Notes under the pieces: generated by a model
What the model was told of the DNA's origin: nothing
Seen by the model: the letters and a program-made list of their open reading frames with translations, nothing else
Database searches by the model: none
Shown: positions 9,024 to 17,258 of the stretch, in pieces
How the letters are laid out: the number at the start of each line of letters is the position of its first letter
Numbering within the stretch: the first letter of the stretch is position 1
Assembly: GCA_036172095.1 (NCBI GenBank)
Contig: JAVHSH010000023.1
Location: forward strand, 62,001 to 126,000
Origin: JAKBEU01 sp036172095
GTDB lineage: Bacteria; Patescibacteriota; Microgenomatia; UBA1406; GWC2-37-13
Reading direction: 5' to 3'
Length of the DNA stretch: 64,000 nucleotides
Translations under genes and position numbers: made by a program

Positions 9024-10868
9024 ATGACACAAAAAAAACAAGCAAAAAAAATAACTCAGTTTAGTTTTGATTTCAATATAAAAAATATCTTCATCATCGG
9101 ATTTGTCCTGCTCTTTGGCTATATCGCAATCAGCTCCATCGGCAATGAGATAAAGCAGGTCATTCCGGAAAAATCGATCAATTCAGTAGTCGAAGACATA
9201 CGGAATCAAAAAGTGAAAAAGGCAGAAATAATCGATAATAAGGTTTTGATTACCTATAAAAATGATACATTTGCCACGACATTCAAGGAACCAAGTGACA
9301 GCTTCGTGAAAATCCTGAGAGACGCAAATGTCGACACATCCAAGACGCAGATAGTCATAAAGGATACGCAGGGATCATCAGGAATGGTGAACTTCCTCAG
9401 CAACATCATTCCGACCATCTTGATGGTCGCGTTTTTCATCTTTCTGTTCCGCCAAGCGCGTGGCGCACAGGAGAATGTATTCTCGTTTGGTCAGTCCCGT
9501 GCAAAACGATTCAATAAGGATATGCCTAAGACGACCTTCAAAGATGTCGCGGGAGTCGATGATGCAAAAAAAGAACTTGAAGAGGTAGTTGACTTTTTGA
9601 AACACCCAGAAAAATATACAAAATTAGGCGCAAGAACGCCAAAAGGCGTCATGCTTGTCGGACCAGCGGGCTGCGGCAAAACGCTTCTCGCTAAAGCTGT
9701 TGCCGGCGAGGCAGGTGTCCCCTTCTTCTCCATTGCGGGAAGTGAGTTTATGGAGATGCTTGTCGGAATCGGGGCAGCTCGTGTGAGAGATCTTTTCGCG
9801 ACAGCAAAAAAAAGTGCACCTTCCATTATTTTCATCGATGAAATCGATGCTATCGGACGATCGCGCTCAGTCGGTATGATGCCATCCCATGATGAACGGG
9901 AACAGACATTAAATCAAATACTTGTTGAGATGGATGGATTCAATCCAAATGAACAGGTCGTCGTCGTAGCCGCAACGAATAGAGGTGACCTTCTCGACAG
10001 CGCACTCCTTCGCCCAGGGAGATTTGATAGAAGAATTTTAGTTGATTATCCAGATTTGGAAGGGAGAAAAGCAATCCTCACCATTCATGCAAAAGGAAAA
10101 CCATTTGACGAAACAGTCAATTGGGAACGAGTCGCAAAACGAACGGTTGGTTACTCAGGTGCGGATTTGGAAAATATGCTTAACGAAGCGGCTATAACGG
10201 CGGCACGGAATGCAAAAGTGAAGATTTGTTTTGATGATATTGAAGATGCGGCCATGAAAGTGAAGATGGGACCAGAAAAAAAGAGAATGCAATCAGAACA
10301 GGATAAAAAGTTGACGGCATACCATGAAGCGGGACATGCTGTCCTTTCCCACTTCCAGAATGAGACGGATCCTGTCCACAGGATCTCAATTGTCTCACGC
10401 GGAATGGCACTTGGCTATACCCTTATCCCACCACAAAAAGACAAGATTCATGAAACGAAAAGACATCTCCTCCAACGCATCGCTGTGATGATGGGGGGAC
10501 GTGCAGCTGAGGAAGTTGTGTTTGATGAAATGACAACAGGTGCTTCAAACGACTTTGAACAAGCGACACATGTCGCCCGTGCAATGGTCGTTGATTTTGG
10601 TATGAGTGATTTGGGCCCCATGTCATTTGCACCTGACGAAAAATCATATTATGGGCAGTCGACAATCTCCCAGGAAATGTTGGCGAAAATCGATGTGGAA
10701 GTAAAAAGGATCATTGATATTGGATATAACCAGGCAATCACGATGTTGAAAGAAAGAAGAGAGATACTCGATAAAGTGGCGTTAGCGCTCCTTACAAAAG
10801 AAAGTCTTGATCAGGACGAATTCGAGGCGATTGTTGGCATAAAAGATACAAATAAGAAAACGGTTTAA
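9024..10868 (+). CDS. ftsH: ATP-dependent zinc metalloprotease FtsH
   Basis: Membrane-anchored AAA+ protease of 614 residues for membrane-protein quality control. Two N-terminal membrane segments flank a small extracytoplasmic domain, followed by the AAA module (Walker A GPAGCGKT, Walker B IIFIDEIDAIG, second region of homology NRGDLLDSALLRPGRFDRR) and the zinc protease motif HEAGH. The frame opens earlier at a TTG (8988), but that lies in the promoter, so the ATG at 9024 is the start. Oddities: Walker A has Ala-Cys where GPPGTGKT is usual, and the pore loop reads MLVG where most FtsH have MFVG. Confidence 0.95.
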   Translation: MTQKKQAKKITQFSFDFNIKNIFIIGFVLLFGYIAISSIGNEIKQVIPEKSINSVVEDIRNQKVKKAEIIDNKVLITYKNDTFATTFKEPSDSFVKILRDANVDTSKTQIVIKDTQGSSGMVNFLSNIIPTILMVAFFIFLFRQARGAQENVFSFGQSRAKRFNKDMPKTTFKDVAGVDDAKKELEEVVDFLKHPEKYTKLGARTPKGVMLVGPAGCGKTLLAKAVAGEAGVPFFSIAGSEFMEMLVGIGAARVRDLFATAKKSAPSIIFIDEIDAIGRSRSVGMMPSHDEREQTLNQILVEMDGFNPNEQVVVVAATNRGDLLDSALLRPGRFDRRILVDYPDLEGRKAILTIHAKGKPFDETVNWERVAKRTVGYSGADLENMLNEAAITAARNAKVKICFDDIEDAAMKVKMGPEKKRMQSEQDKKLTAYHEAGHAVLSHFQNETDPVHRISIVSRGMALGYTLIPPQKDKIHETKRHLLQRIAVMMGGRAAEEVVFDEMTTGASNDFEQATHVARAMVVDFGMSDLGPMSFAPDEKSYYGQSTISQEMLAKIDVEVKRIIDIGYNQAITMLKERREILDKVALALLTKESLDQDEFEAIVGIKDTNKKTV

Positions 10869-10872
10869 TTGA

Positions 10873-11796
10873 ATGAATATACTGCTTGTTGTTGATGGAA
10901 ATGGACTCATGCATCGTGCATATCATGCACTTCCTCCCTTTCGTACCGCAAAGGGTATTCCAACACATGTCGTCTATGGGTTTTTTTCTATTTTGTATAA
11001 AGCACTCAGTGATTTTCAACCGACACATCTTATCATCTGCTTTGACACACCGGCAAAAACATTCCGCAATGACCTCCATAAAGAGTATCAATCCCAACGA
11101 CCAAAGATAGCGGATGACTTTATCCAACAAATTCCCATGGTAAAGGAAGTGCTTGATTCTGGTAGTATCGTTCATCTTGAGAAAGATGGGTATGAAGGGG
11201 ATGATGTCATCGGAACTGTCACAAAACAAGGCGAAAAGGAAGGATTCCAGGTGCTCATACTGACCGGGGATAAGGATATGATGCAACTTATCAACGAACA
11301 TGTTTCGACAGTGACGCCCGATATAGGTTTCTCAAAAACGAAAGTATATACGGAAAAGGAAGTGATAGAAAAAATGGGAGTACCTCCCCAGCAGATCATT
11401 GACTTGAAGGCGCTTTGTGGAGATCCATCCGATAACTATAAGGGAGCGGATGGGATAGGTCCAAAAACCGCTCAAAAACTGTTGCAGGAATTCCACACGG
11501 TTGATGATGTTATTGCACATGCCGATAGTCTTCCCGAGGGACGGGTCAAAGAAAACATAAAAAAAGGTATTGAAGATATTAAGATTGGTAAACAACTGGC
11601 AACAATCCTTACGAATATTCCCATCACCTTCAAACTCACGGACTCAAAATGGGTTGGGTTTACAGAACCCCTGAGAGAAAAACTTTTGAGCTACGAGATG
11701 TATTCGCTTGCAGGAAGGCTGTTCCCGAAAAAGAAAAAACCCACTGAAAAAACGATTGCCGTCGAAAAAAATAAGGATCAGATTAGCATGTTCTAA
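10873..11796 (+). CDS. 5'-3' exonuclease (PolA N-terminal type), stand-alone
   Basis: A 307-residue FEN-like 5' nuclease, equivalent to the exonuclease domain of DNA polymerase I, for primer removal and repair. The metal-binding acidic clusters are visible (VVDGNGLMHRAYH, GYEGDDVIGT, LTGDKDMMQL), followed by the helix-hairpin-helix stretch GDPSDNYKGADGIGPKTAQKLL. No polymerase domain follows. The protein ends in DQISMF, which resembles the QxxLF/QxxMF sliding-clamp-binding peptide. It begins four bases after ftsH. Confidence 0.93.
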   Translation: MNILLVVDGNGLMHRAYHALPPFRTAKGIPTHVVYGFFSILYKALSDFQPTHLIICFDTPAKTFRNDLHKEYQSQRPKIADDFIQQIPMVKEVLDSGSIVHLEKDGYEGDDVIGTVTKQGEKEGFQVLILTGDKDMMQLINEHVSTVTPDIGFSKTKVYTEKEVIEKMGVPPQQIIDLKALCGDPSDNYKGADGIGPKTAQKLLQEFHTVDDVIAHADSLPEGRVKENIKKGIEDIKIGKQLATILTNIPITFKLTDSKWVGFTEPLREKLLSYEMYSLAGRLFPKKKKPTEKTIAVEKNKDQISMF

Positions 11797-11797
11797 T

Positions 11798-12166
11798 ATG
11801 ACGTTTACTTCCGACTTACAACAAAATGTGTTCTATACCGTTTACTTTACCGTGACACATAATCTTCCCGTGTTCATTTATGGGACTGGTATCGGCATCT
11901 CTGCATTGTTTGCGATAGTCAGGCCAAAAAGGTCATATGTGATGTTTCTCCTTGGATTTATCATCCTTCTTTTTGCATTCGAATATCAGAAGCATATTCT
12001 TGAAAGCCTGAAGGAACAGACAATCAATGCCCTTATTACCGTCCAGGAACATAATTTGGTCCGGAGAGTAATCAATATAGTCCTTATAAAACTCCTTCCT
12101 TTGGGTATGCCGCTTGCAGGCTGGTCGCTTATCATCGGGGGTATATTTCTGCATAAAAAGAAGTAA
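11798..12166 (+). CDS. Small multi-pass membrane protein of unknown function
   Basis: A 122-residue protein with about three hydrophobic segments (NLPVFIYGTGIGISALFAIV; YVMFLLGFIILLFAF; LPLGMPLAGWSLIIGGIFL) and a lysine tail. I set the start at the ATG one base after the exonuclease stop; the frame is open further upstream, but that part only shadows the exonuclease gene. I recognise no family. Its position suggests co-transcription with ftsH and the exonuclease. Confidence 0.6.
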   Translation: MTFTSDLQQNVFYTVYFTVTHNLPVFIYGTGIGISALFAIVRPKRSYVMFLLGFIILLFAFEYQKHILESLKEQTINALITVQEHNLVRRVINIVLIKLLPLGMPLAGWSLIIGGIFLHKKK

Positions 12167-12168
12167 TT

Positions 12169-12177
12169 TGGTATACT
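12169..12177 (+). promoter_or_regulatory. Extended -10 promoter for the glmS transcript
   Basis: TGGTATACT (extended -10; hexamer 12172-12177) just after the stop of the upstream gene. Transcription from about 12184 would produce a leader of about 260 bases carrying the ribozyme-like element. Confidence 0.55.
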
Positions 12178-12218
12178 ACACCTAGCTCTTTTTATTGTTG
12201 GTAGATTACTAATAATAT

Positions 12219-12365
12219 TGCGCGTGTGATCCGCCCCAGGGCGGAAAACGAGGAGAGGGGTTTGGTTTAATGACATAAATCAGACAATCGAATATTCTGC
12301 GGAAACCCTCAGACGACTTGTTGTTCGGCTTTAGGTACGGCTGAAAAGGACGTACGAAACAACAC
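12219..12365 (+). ncRNA. Probable divergent glmS self-cleaving ribozyme/riboswitch
   Basis: Lies in the leader of glmS. In the right order are: GCGCG (12220-12224) after the expected cleavage site; a perfect six-base P1 stem TCCGCC/GGCGGA with a CCAG loop (12230-12245); the conserved ACGAGGA (12248-12254); P2 pairing GGGTTT (12258-12263) with AAACCC (12303-12308); a small extra hairpin (GGTTTA/TAAATC); and ATCGAATATTCTGCGGA (12287-12303), very close to the family core AUCGAAUUUUCGGCGGA. The pseudoknot between CGCG (12221-12224) and TGCG (12298-12301) keeps four pairs through a C-G to G-U change. A later stem pairs 12320-12327 with 12355-12363. In known cases GlcN6P triggers cleavage and lowers glmS expression. 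The consensus is from memory, not a covariance-model search. Confidence 0.72.
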
Positions 12366-12447
12366 TATCTTCAACTAGAGCTCCATTATTTATTCGTGTA
12401 CCGTGTCACGTTATACGTTGCACGATATGCATTACATAAAAATCACT

Positions 12448-14208
12448 ATGTGTGGAATATTCGGCGTAATAATCGATGAAAAAAAACAAGCGGCACAGAC
12501 GGTCCTTGATGGATTAAAAAAACTGGAGTATCGAGGATATGATTCATGGGGTATAGCATTAAAGACAACCGATTCAGATGAGATTCTTCTCGATAAGCAC
12601 ATCGGGAAAATCGGGAACGCAAATACGACTCTCCCTGAGGGAGGTGTCATCGCGATAGGCCATACCCGTTGGGCAACTCATGGAGGGGTGACGGATGCGA
12701 ATGCACATCCACACCTAGACTGCACAAAAAAAATAGCAGTTATCCATAATGGTATTGTCGAAAATTATCAAGAACTTCAATCAAAGCTGAGACATAAAAA
12801 ACATATTTTCGTTTCTGAAACAGATACAGAAGTGATCGCTCATCTTATAGAAGAAGAGACTAAGACGAAACCCCTATTTTTGGCAACGCTCACAGCATTC
12901 AAAAAACTCATTGGCTCAAATGCAATAGTGGTATTGGATGGAAAGACCGGTGAGGTTATCGTCTGCCGCAACGGCTCCCCTGTCGTCCTGGGAGTCACGA
13001 AAGACTCGACATATATCGCATCAGATGCGACTGCCCTATTGGATAAGACTGATACCGTCCATTTCATGGACGACAACGAAGCCGCCTACATCAATAAGAC
13101 CTATGTCGAGCTTTTTTCCATTGATACTGAAAAAGCAAAAAAATTGAAGTTCCAAAAGATCGACTGGAAAGCTCAAGCCGCCGAAAAAGGAGGATATCCT
13201 CATTATGCCTTGAAAGAGATTTCCGAGCAAGCAACGACCATTCCTCATGTTCTCCTGAAAAAAAATGATGTATTGAACGAAGTCGCACAACTTATCCGTG
13301 AAGGATATAAACCAGTGATGATTGCATGTGGAAGCGCATCATACTGTGGACTTGCGGCACAATATTTGTTTGCTGATCTCGGTATTGATGCGACAAATTA
13401 CGGCGGGTATGAATATGCTCCATTCGCAAACCTAGCATCCGACAAAACGATTGTATTCGCCATTTCTCAAAGTGGTGAAACAGCCGACACTATTTTGGCA
13501 GTGAAGGAAGCGAAAAAAAGAGGGGCGAAAATTGTCGGCGTCATCAATGCTCCGGGGACAACACTTGAACGACTCGCTGATTATCTACTTCCCGTTGAAG
13601 CAGGACCGGAAATCGCAGTTGTTTCAACAAAAGGATTCACAGCGCAACTTGCGACTTTTTTTGCACTCCATAATGCGATAAAAAAATCAGATTCTGATAA
13701 ATTTATTGCCCAATTTTCCCAATGGATACTCGATAAGGGGTTGCATGAATCACTATTGGACTGTGCAAAATATTTATTGAAGAGTGAGCATATTTATCTC
13801 ATCGGCAAACACATCAATTATCCAAGTGCTCTTGAATTTGCGCTCAAGCTCAAGGAAACAAGTTATATCCATGCCGAAAGCTTTGCATCAGGAGAGCTGA
13901 AACATGGAGTGATATCGCTCATCCAACCGGGGACGCCATGTATCGTGCTTACTGCAAAAGATGAGGTCTACAAAGAAGTGATTTCATCTGCAATCGAACT
14001 GAAAAGCAGAGGAGGATTCATCATTGGCGTTGGCCCGGAGCATAACCAAGCATTTGATGTCCATATCAAAACACCAAATAGTGGACTTCTCTATTCCATT
14101 TTCTATAATGTCGCAGTAGGCCAACTCCTTGGCTATTACGTTGGAGTGGGACGTGGTGCAGATCCAGATAAGCCACGGAATCTAGCGAAAAGTGTCACCG
14201 TAAAATGA
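12448..14208 (+). CDS. glmS: Glutamine-fructose-6-phosphate aminotransferase GlmS
   Basis: Makes glucosamine-6-phosphate from fructose-6-phosphate and glutamine, the first step to UDP-GlcNAc. The start must be the ATG at 12448, because the mature N-terminus is the nucleophile Cys (MCGIFGVI); the 15 in-frame codons upstream are leader. It has the glutaminase domain (HTRWATHGG, NGIVENY, SETDTEV) and two SIS isomerase domains (CGSASYCG, SQSGETADT, ESFASGELKHG) ending in DPDKPRNLAKSVTVK. 586 residues, a slightly short but complete enzyme. Expression is probably controlled by the ribozyme in its leader. Confidence 0.96.
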   Translation: MCGIFGVIIDEKKQAAQTVLDGLKKLEYRGYDSWGIALKTTDSDEILLDKHIGKIGNANTTLPEGGVIAIGHTRWATHGGVTDANAHPHLDCTKKIAVIHNGIVENYQELQSKLRHKKHIFVSETDTEVIAHLIEEETKTKPLFLATLTAFKKLIGSNAIVVLDGKTGEVIVCRNGSPVVLGVTKDSTYIASDATALLDKTDTVHFMDDNEAAYINKTYVELFSIDTEKAKKLKFQKIDWKAQAAEKGGYPHYALKEISEQATTIPHVLLKKNDVLNEVAQLIREGYKPVMIACGSASYCGLAAQYLFADLGIDATNYGGYEYAPFANLASDKTIVFAISQSGETADTILAVKEAKKRGAKIVGVINAPGTTLERLADYLLPVEAGPEIAVVSTKGFTAQLATFFALHNAIKKSDSDKFIAQFSQWILDKGLHESLLDCAKYLLKSEHIYLIGKHINYPSALEFALKLKETSYIHAESFASGELKHGVISLIQPGTPCIVLTAKDEVYKEVISSAIELKSRGGFIIGVGPEHNQAFDVHIKTPNSGLLYSIFYNVAVGQLLGYYVGVGRGADPDKPRNLAKSVTVK

Positions 14209-14228
14209 ACGGTGTATACTAAGGAAAA

Positions 14229-14780
14229 ATGAATAAAAAGGGATTGATTCTGTACGTAGTATTTGCCGCCATCTTATTTGGCCTTGGCGTTTATTTGGTT
14301 AAGTCCGACACAACAAAAATTGGCCCACCCTCCTTTTCACTGTCACCGGCAATACCGACTCCTCTACAACCTATCGCATCACGTTCCGCTGAGTTTGTCG
14401 TAGTCAAGCGCGTTGTTGATGGCGACACTATCGAGCTCACTGACGGGAGGAAGGTGCGATATATCGGCATTGATACTCCAGAGTTACATCATCCGACAAA
14501 AGGAGTTCAATGTTTCGGAAAAGAAGCGATGGAGAAAAATAAGGTACTTGTTGAAGGGAAGACAATCAGGATGGAAAAAGACGTATCAGAAATGGACAGA
14601 TATAAACGGTTGCTTCGCTATGTGTGGCAAGATGACGTGTTTGTCAACGAATACCTTGCACGCGAAGGATATGCACTCCAAGCGACATTCCCTCCTGACG
14701 TCTCATACACAAAACTCTTCACAGCAGCAGCCCAAGAAGCGCAAGAACAAAATAAAGGTCTATGGAATGCATGCAAGTAA
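14229..14780 (+). CDS. Membrane-anchored staphylococcal-type thermonuclease
   Basis: A 183-residue SNase-fold nuclease with an N-terminal membrane segment (LILYVVFAAILFGLGVYLV) and a Ser/Pro-rich linker, so it acts outside the membrane, perhaps in nucleic-acid scavenging. The catalytic signatures are VVDGDTIEL, VRYIGIDTPEL (Arg plus Asp), FGKEAMEKNKVL and DRYKRLLRYVW. TATACT (14215-14220) lies eight bases before the ATG in the short gap after glmS, with the purine run AAGGAAAA between. Confidence 0.92.
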   Translation: MNKKGLILYVVFAAILFGLGVYLVKSDTTKIGPPSFSLSPAIPTPLQPIASRSAEFVVVKRVVDGDTIELTDGRKVRYIGIDTPELHHPTKGVQCFGKEAMEKNKVLVEGKTIRMEKDVSEMDRYKRLLRYVWQDDVFVNEYLAREGYALQATFPPDVSYTKLFTAAAQEAQEQNKGLWNACK

Positions 14781-14827
14781 ATGCTCCCTCCAGATTCTGT
14801 CACTCGCAATTTCCCCCATCAGTACTC

Positions 14828-14864
14828 CTTTATTCCCAAAAAATGCAGGAACAAGGGAATAAAG
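14828..14864. other. Perfect 10-bp inverted repeat in the 14781-15046 intergenic region
   Basis: CTTTATTCCC (14828-14837) and GGGAATAAAG (14855-14864) form a ten-base-pair stem with a 17-base loop. No clear U-tract follows, so it is not a convincing terminator in either direction. The rest of 14781-15046 holds small open frames on both strands without family resemblance; I see no supported gene. Confidence 0.5.
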
Positions 14865-15046
14865 ATGCGTGCTGCTGGGTGCCCTTTACTCGTGCCATCT
14901 GTTCCATTGGTTCTATTATGTCCATGCGAAGTGTTTTGTGTCATGACGAATCCAAAACCTGTTTGAGCACTCGAATTACCTTGTGCGAGTTTTTTGCGAT
15001 GAGGAAGGGCGTAAAACACGGAGCAAAGCAAAATGAGTAACTCAAA

Positions 15047-15508
15047 TTACCCATCTCTTCTCTTTACGAGCTTGTAGACTGGGATGATTTCCCGTATCTC
15101 GCCATTCTCCCCTTCAATGATATTCGTTCCCGATACACGCTGATATTCTTCAAGATATCCTGAAAGCATCTCTTTTGCGTCCTTCATTTCTCCTTTATAC
15201 TCTTCTATCTTTGCGACGACGGCTTCCATAGCAGGAGTCTTCATGACTTTCTGTTTTATTTCATTTTTCTTTTTTTGTATATCCTTCGCTTGGATATCAA
15301 GGTCATGGAATCCCGCATCCCCTTCAACCGCATCGCGCAACATACCGCTTTGTATCTTAAGATTATCTCTCATCTTTTTCATATCTGCTTCATAGCGGTT
15401 GATGAGCGTCGTCAATTCGACAATCGTCATCGATCCACGAGGCGTATTGACGATTTCTGCGTCTTCAACTGGTTGTTCATCTGGTTGAGTTGTATTTATT
15501 TTATCCAT
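15047..15508 (-). CDS. Coiled-coil protein of unknown function
   Basis: A 153-residue highly charged protein dominated by predicted coiled coil (TLINRYEADMKKMRDNLK and IQKKKNEIKQKVMK), with no membrane segment or known motif. I choose the ATG at 15506-15508 (MDKINTTQPDEQP), because TATATT lies about eight bases upstream on the minus strand; the 14 codons before it overlap that promoter. Probably cytosolic and structural or regulatory; function not recognised. Confidence 0.65.
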   Translation of the reverse strand: MDKINTTQPDEQPVEDAEIVNTPRGSMTIVELTTLINRYEADMKKMRDNLKIQSGMLRDAVEGDAGFHDLDIQAKDIQKKKNEIKQKVMKTPAMEAVVAKIEEYKGEMKDAKEMLSGYLEEYQRVSGTNIIEGENGEIREIIPVYKLVKRRDG

Positions 15509-15603
15509 AAGGAATAAATATAACACAATCATATATGAGTGTGAAATCAAAATTTAAATATCAAAAATGAAAATATGTTATGTTTAGCCTCTCATCTTAA
15601 TCT

Positions 15604-15633
15604 TTGATATTTAATCTTTAACCTTTGTATACT
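15604..15633 (+). promoter_or_regulatory. Promoter of the patatin-like gene
   Basis: TTGATA (15604-15609), an 18-base spacer and TATACT (15628-15633), six bases before the ATG at 15640. Confidence 0.65.
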
Positions 15634-15639
15634 GTATAT

Positions 15640-16494
15640 ATGTTGTTTCGACCAAAAATTGGATTGGCACTTGGGGGAGGGGGACCAAAAGGTCTTGCTC
15701 ACCTTGGCGTCATCAAGACTCTTCTGCAGCAGAACATCCCCATCGATTTTATCGCTGGAACCAGCGCTGGTGCAATCATGGGAAGCATGTATGCGTACTC
15801 ACAGGACATCGCATCTGTTGAAAAGCATATCATGGAAAAAAATGCTCTTCAGATGCTCTCCTATTTTTCTGATATCTCTTTGAAAGCGGGGTTTATCGAG
15901 GGAAACAGGATGGAAAAATTTCTTGGAGAATATATCCAAAAAGATGATTTCAACATGTTAAAAATCCCGTTTGCGGCAGTTGCGGTCGACCTTAAGACGG
16001 GAAAGAAGGTCGTCCTGCGACATGGTTCTGTCATTAAGGCTGTGCGAGCAAGTATCGCAATACCGGTCCTATTCAAACCGGTTGAAATCGACAATAAAAT
16101 ATTGGTCGATGGAGGGCTCATCAGCCAAGTCCCTGCGGATACCGTTTTTGAAATGGGAGCCGATATCGTCATTGCCGTCCAATTGGATTATCGATATAAA
16201 CCAGATTACGATCTGACGACATTGAATCCCCTTCAGATTGGCGAGCTTTCATTCGACATCGTCGCCAAACATGTCGCGGATACCGAAATCAAAAGAGCTC
16301 AGATTATTATCCGTCCTCATCTTGAAACGGTCCATTGGACTTCGTTAATGAGCGATAAGGAAAAAATGGAATGCGTACAAAAAGGCGTTGATGAAACGCT
16401 TGATACTATGACAAATATTCAACAGTATATCCGCACAAATAAGTTCGTATTACATCTTCAGGAGACGTTGAACGGATTTTTGAAGCCCCGTTGA
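15640..16494 (+). CDS. Patatin-like phospholipase (RssA/YchK type)
   Basis: A 284-residue lipid acyl hydrolase. The oxyanion motif GGGGPKGLAHLG, the nucleophile Ser42 in GTSAG and the catalytic Asp157 in VDGGL form the Ser-Asp dyad in a normal order for bacterial patatins. A TTG 15 bases upstream also opens the frame but lies inside the promoter, so the ATG at 15640 is preferred. No signal peptide; probably a cytosolic or membrane-peripheral lipid-remodelling enzyme. Its last 45 bases overlap the convergent asparagine-synthetase-like gene. Confidence 0.9.
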   Translation: MLFRPKIGLALGGGGPKGLAHLGVIKTLLQQNIPIDFIAGTSAGAIMGSMYAYSQDIASVEKHIMEKNALQMLSYFSDISLKAGFIEGNRMEKFLGEYIQKDDFNMLKIPFAAVAVDLKTGKKVVLRHGSVIKAVRASIAIPVLFKPVEIDNKILVDGGLISQVPADTVFEMGADIVIAVQLDYRYKPDYDLTTLNPLQIGELSFDIVAKHVADTEIKRAQIIIRPHLETVHWTSLMSDKEKMECVQKGVDETLDTMTNIQQYIRTNKFVLHLQETLNGFLKPR

Positions 16495-17220
16495 GTATTG
16501 GAAGGCTTTTTTTGGTCTTTCGACGATTTCCCTCGGCAAATTCCGCGACTTTCCCCACTCTCGCATAAAGTATTTTTCTATACCATCCTTCAGTTTTAAA
16601 TCAGGAGGGACAGTGAGCGCAAAATCGACGAAGTCTTGCTCAAGATAGGGATTAAGTAGCGTTATCCCAAAATGTTTTGCCATTGCCCCATCCCTTTTTT
16701 TATCGGTCTCAAGAAGGATGAGGTCTTTTTTTATTTCTTCATTCAATTGCAGATGCGCTATCGCTCTGTATTTATGATACCCGGCAAAGAGAATATCCGG
16801 ACCTTGTCCGGTAACGATTGATGTGACATTAAGCTCGCTCGCTTTCTTGAAAATCAAATAGTAGCCGACCGCGAGGGACATCTGCATGGAAGTGCTTACG
16901 ACTCCATTTTCGATAAGTAATTTTTTCACCTCAGGAAGCGCTTCATCGACGGCGTCGTCTGTCAGATTAATCCACTCATATTCTTTATGGATATGTTTTG
17001 AATAGATATCCACAAACGGTCTGTCTTTTGTCAAATTCGTTCCCATCGAAAAGATATGAAGGTCGGGGAACTGTTGAATCGCATATGAAGTTATCAATGT
17101 CGAGTCAATCCCTCCTGAGAGCAGTACACCAACGCCTTGGCTGCTCTTGGCATATTCTTTGAAATGATTTGCTACAATACTATCAGCCGTTTGTGTTAGT
17201 GTTTGTATTAGTGTCTGCAT
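16450..17220 (-). CDS. Stand-alone asparagine-synthetase-like ATP-pyrophosphatase domain
   Basis: A 256-residue protein matching only the C-terminal synthetase domain of AsnB. PP-loop SGGIDST at 35-41, then FSMGTN, the substrate-region motif TGQGPDILFAGYHKY and a C-terminal KYFMREWGKSRNLPREIVER. The N-terminal glutaminase domain of AsnB is absent, so any amide or amine transfer would use ammonia or a partner glutaminase. It could make asparagine or act on another carboxylate (beta-lactam-synthetase-like members exist). The 3' ends of this gene and the patatin gene overlap by 45 bases. Confidence 0.82.
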   Translation of the reverse strand: MQTLIQTLTQTADSIVANHFKEYAKSSQGVGVLLSGGIDSTLITSYAIQQFPDLHIFSMGTNLTKDRPFVDIYSKHIHKEYEWINLTDDAVDEALPEVKKLLIENGVVSTSMQMSLAVGYYLIFKKASELNVTSIVTGQGPDILFAGYHKYRAIAHLQLNEEIKKDLILLETDKKRDGAMAKHFGITLLNPYLEQDFVDFALTVPPDLKLKDGIEKYFMREWGKSRNLPREIVERPKKAFQYSTGLQKSVQRLLKM

Positions 17221-17258
17221 TGGTTCTTATATTGGTATTTATTATTTGATTATTCTCA

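Noticed and set aside
12184..12447. glmS leader as T-box, tmRNA, RNase P or SRP RNA
   Set aside because: None of the conserved blocks of these RNAs is present, whereas the glmS ribozyme core blocks are.
14819..15031. 70-codon minus-strand frame with a hydrophobic C-terminus
   Set aside because: No promoter of the local type, no family resemblance, and overlapping frames on the plus strand are equally long; treated as intergenic.
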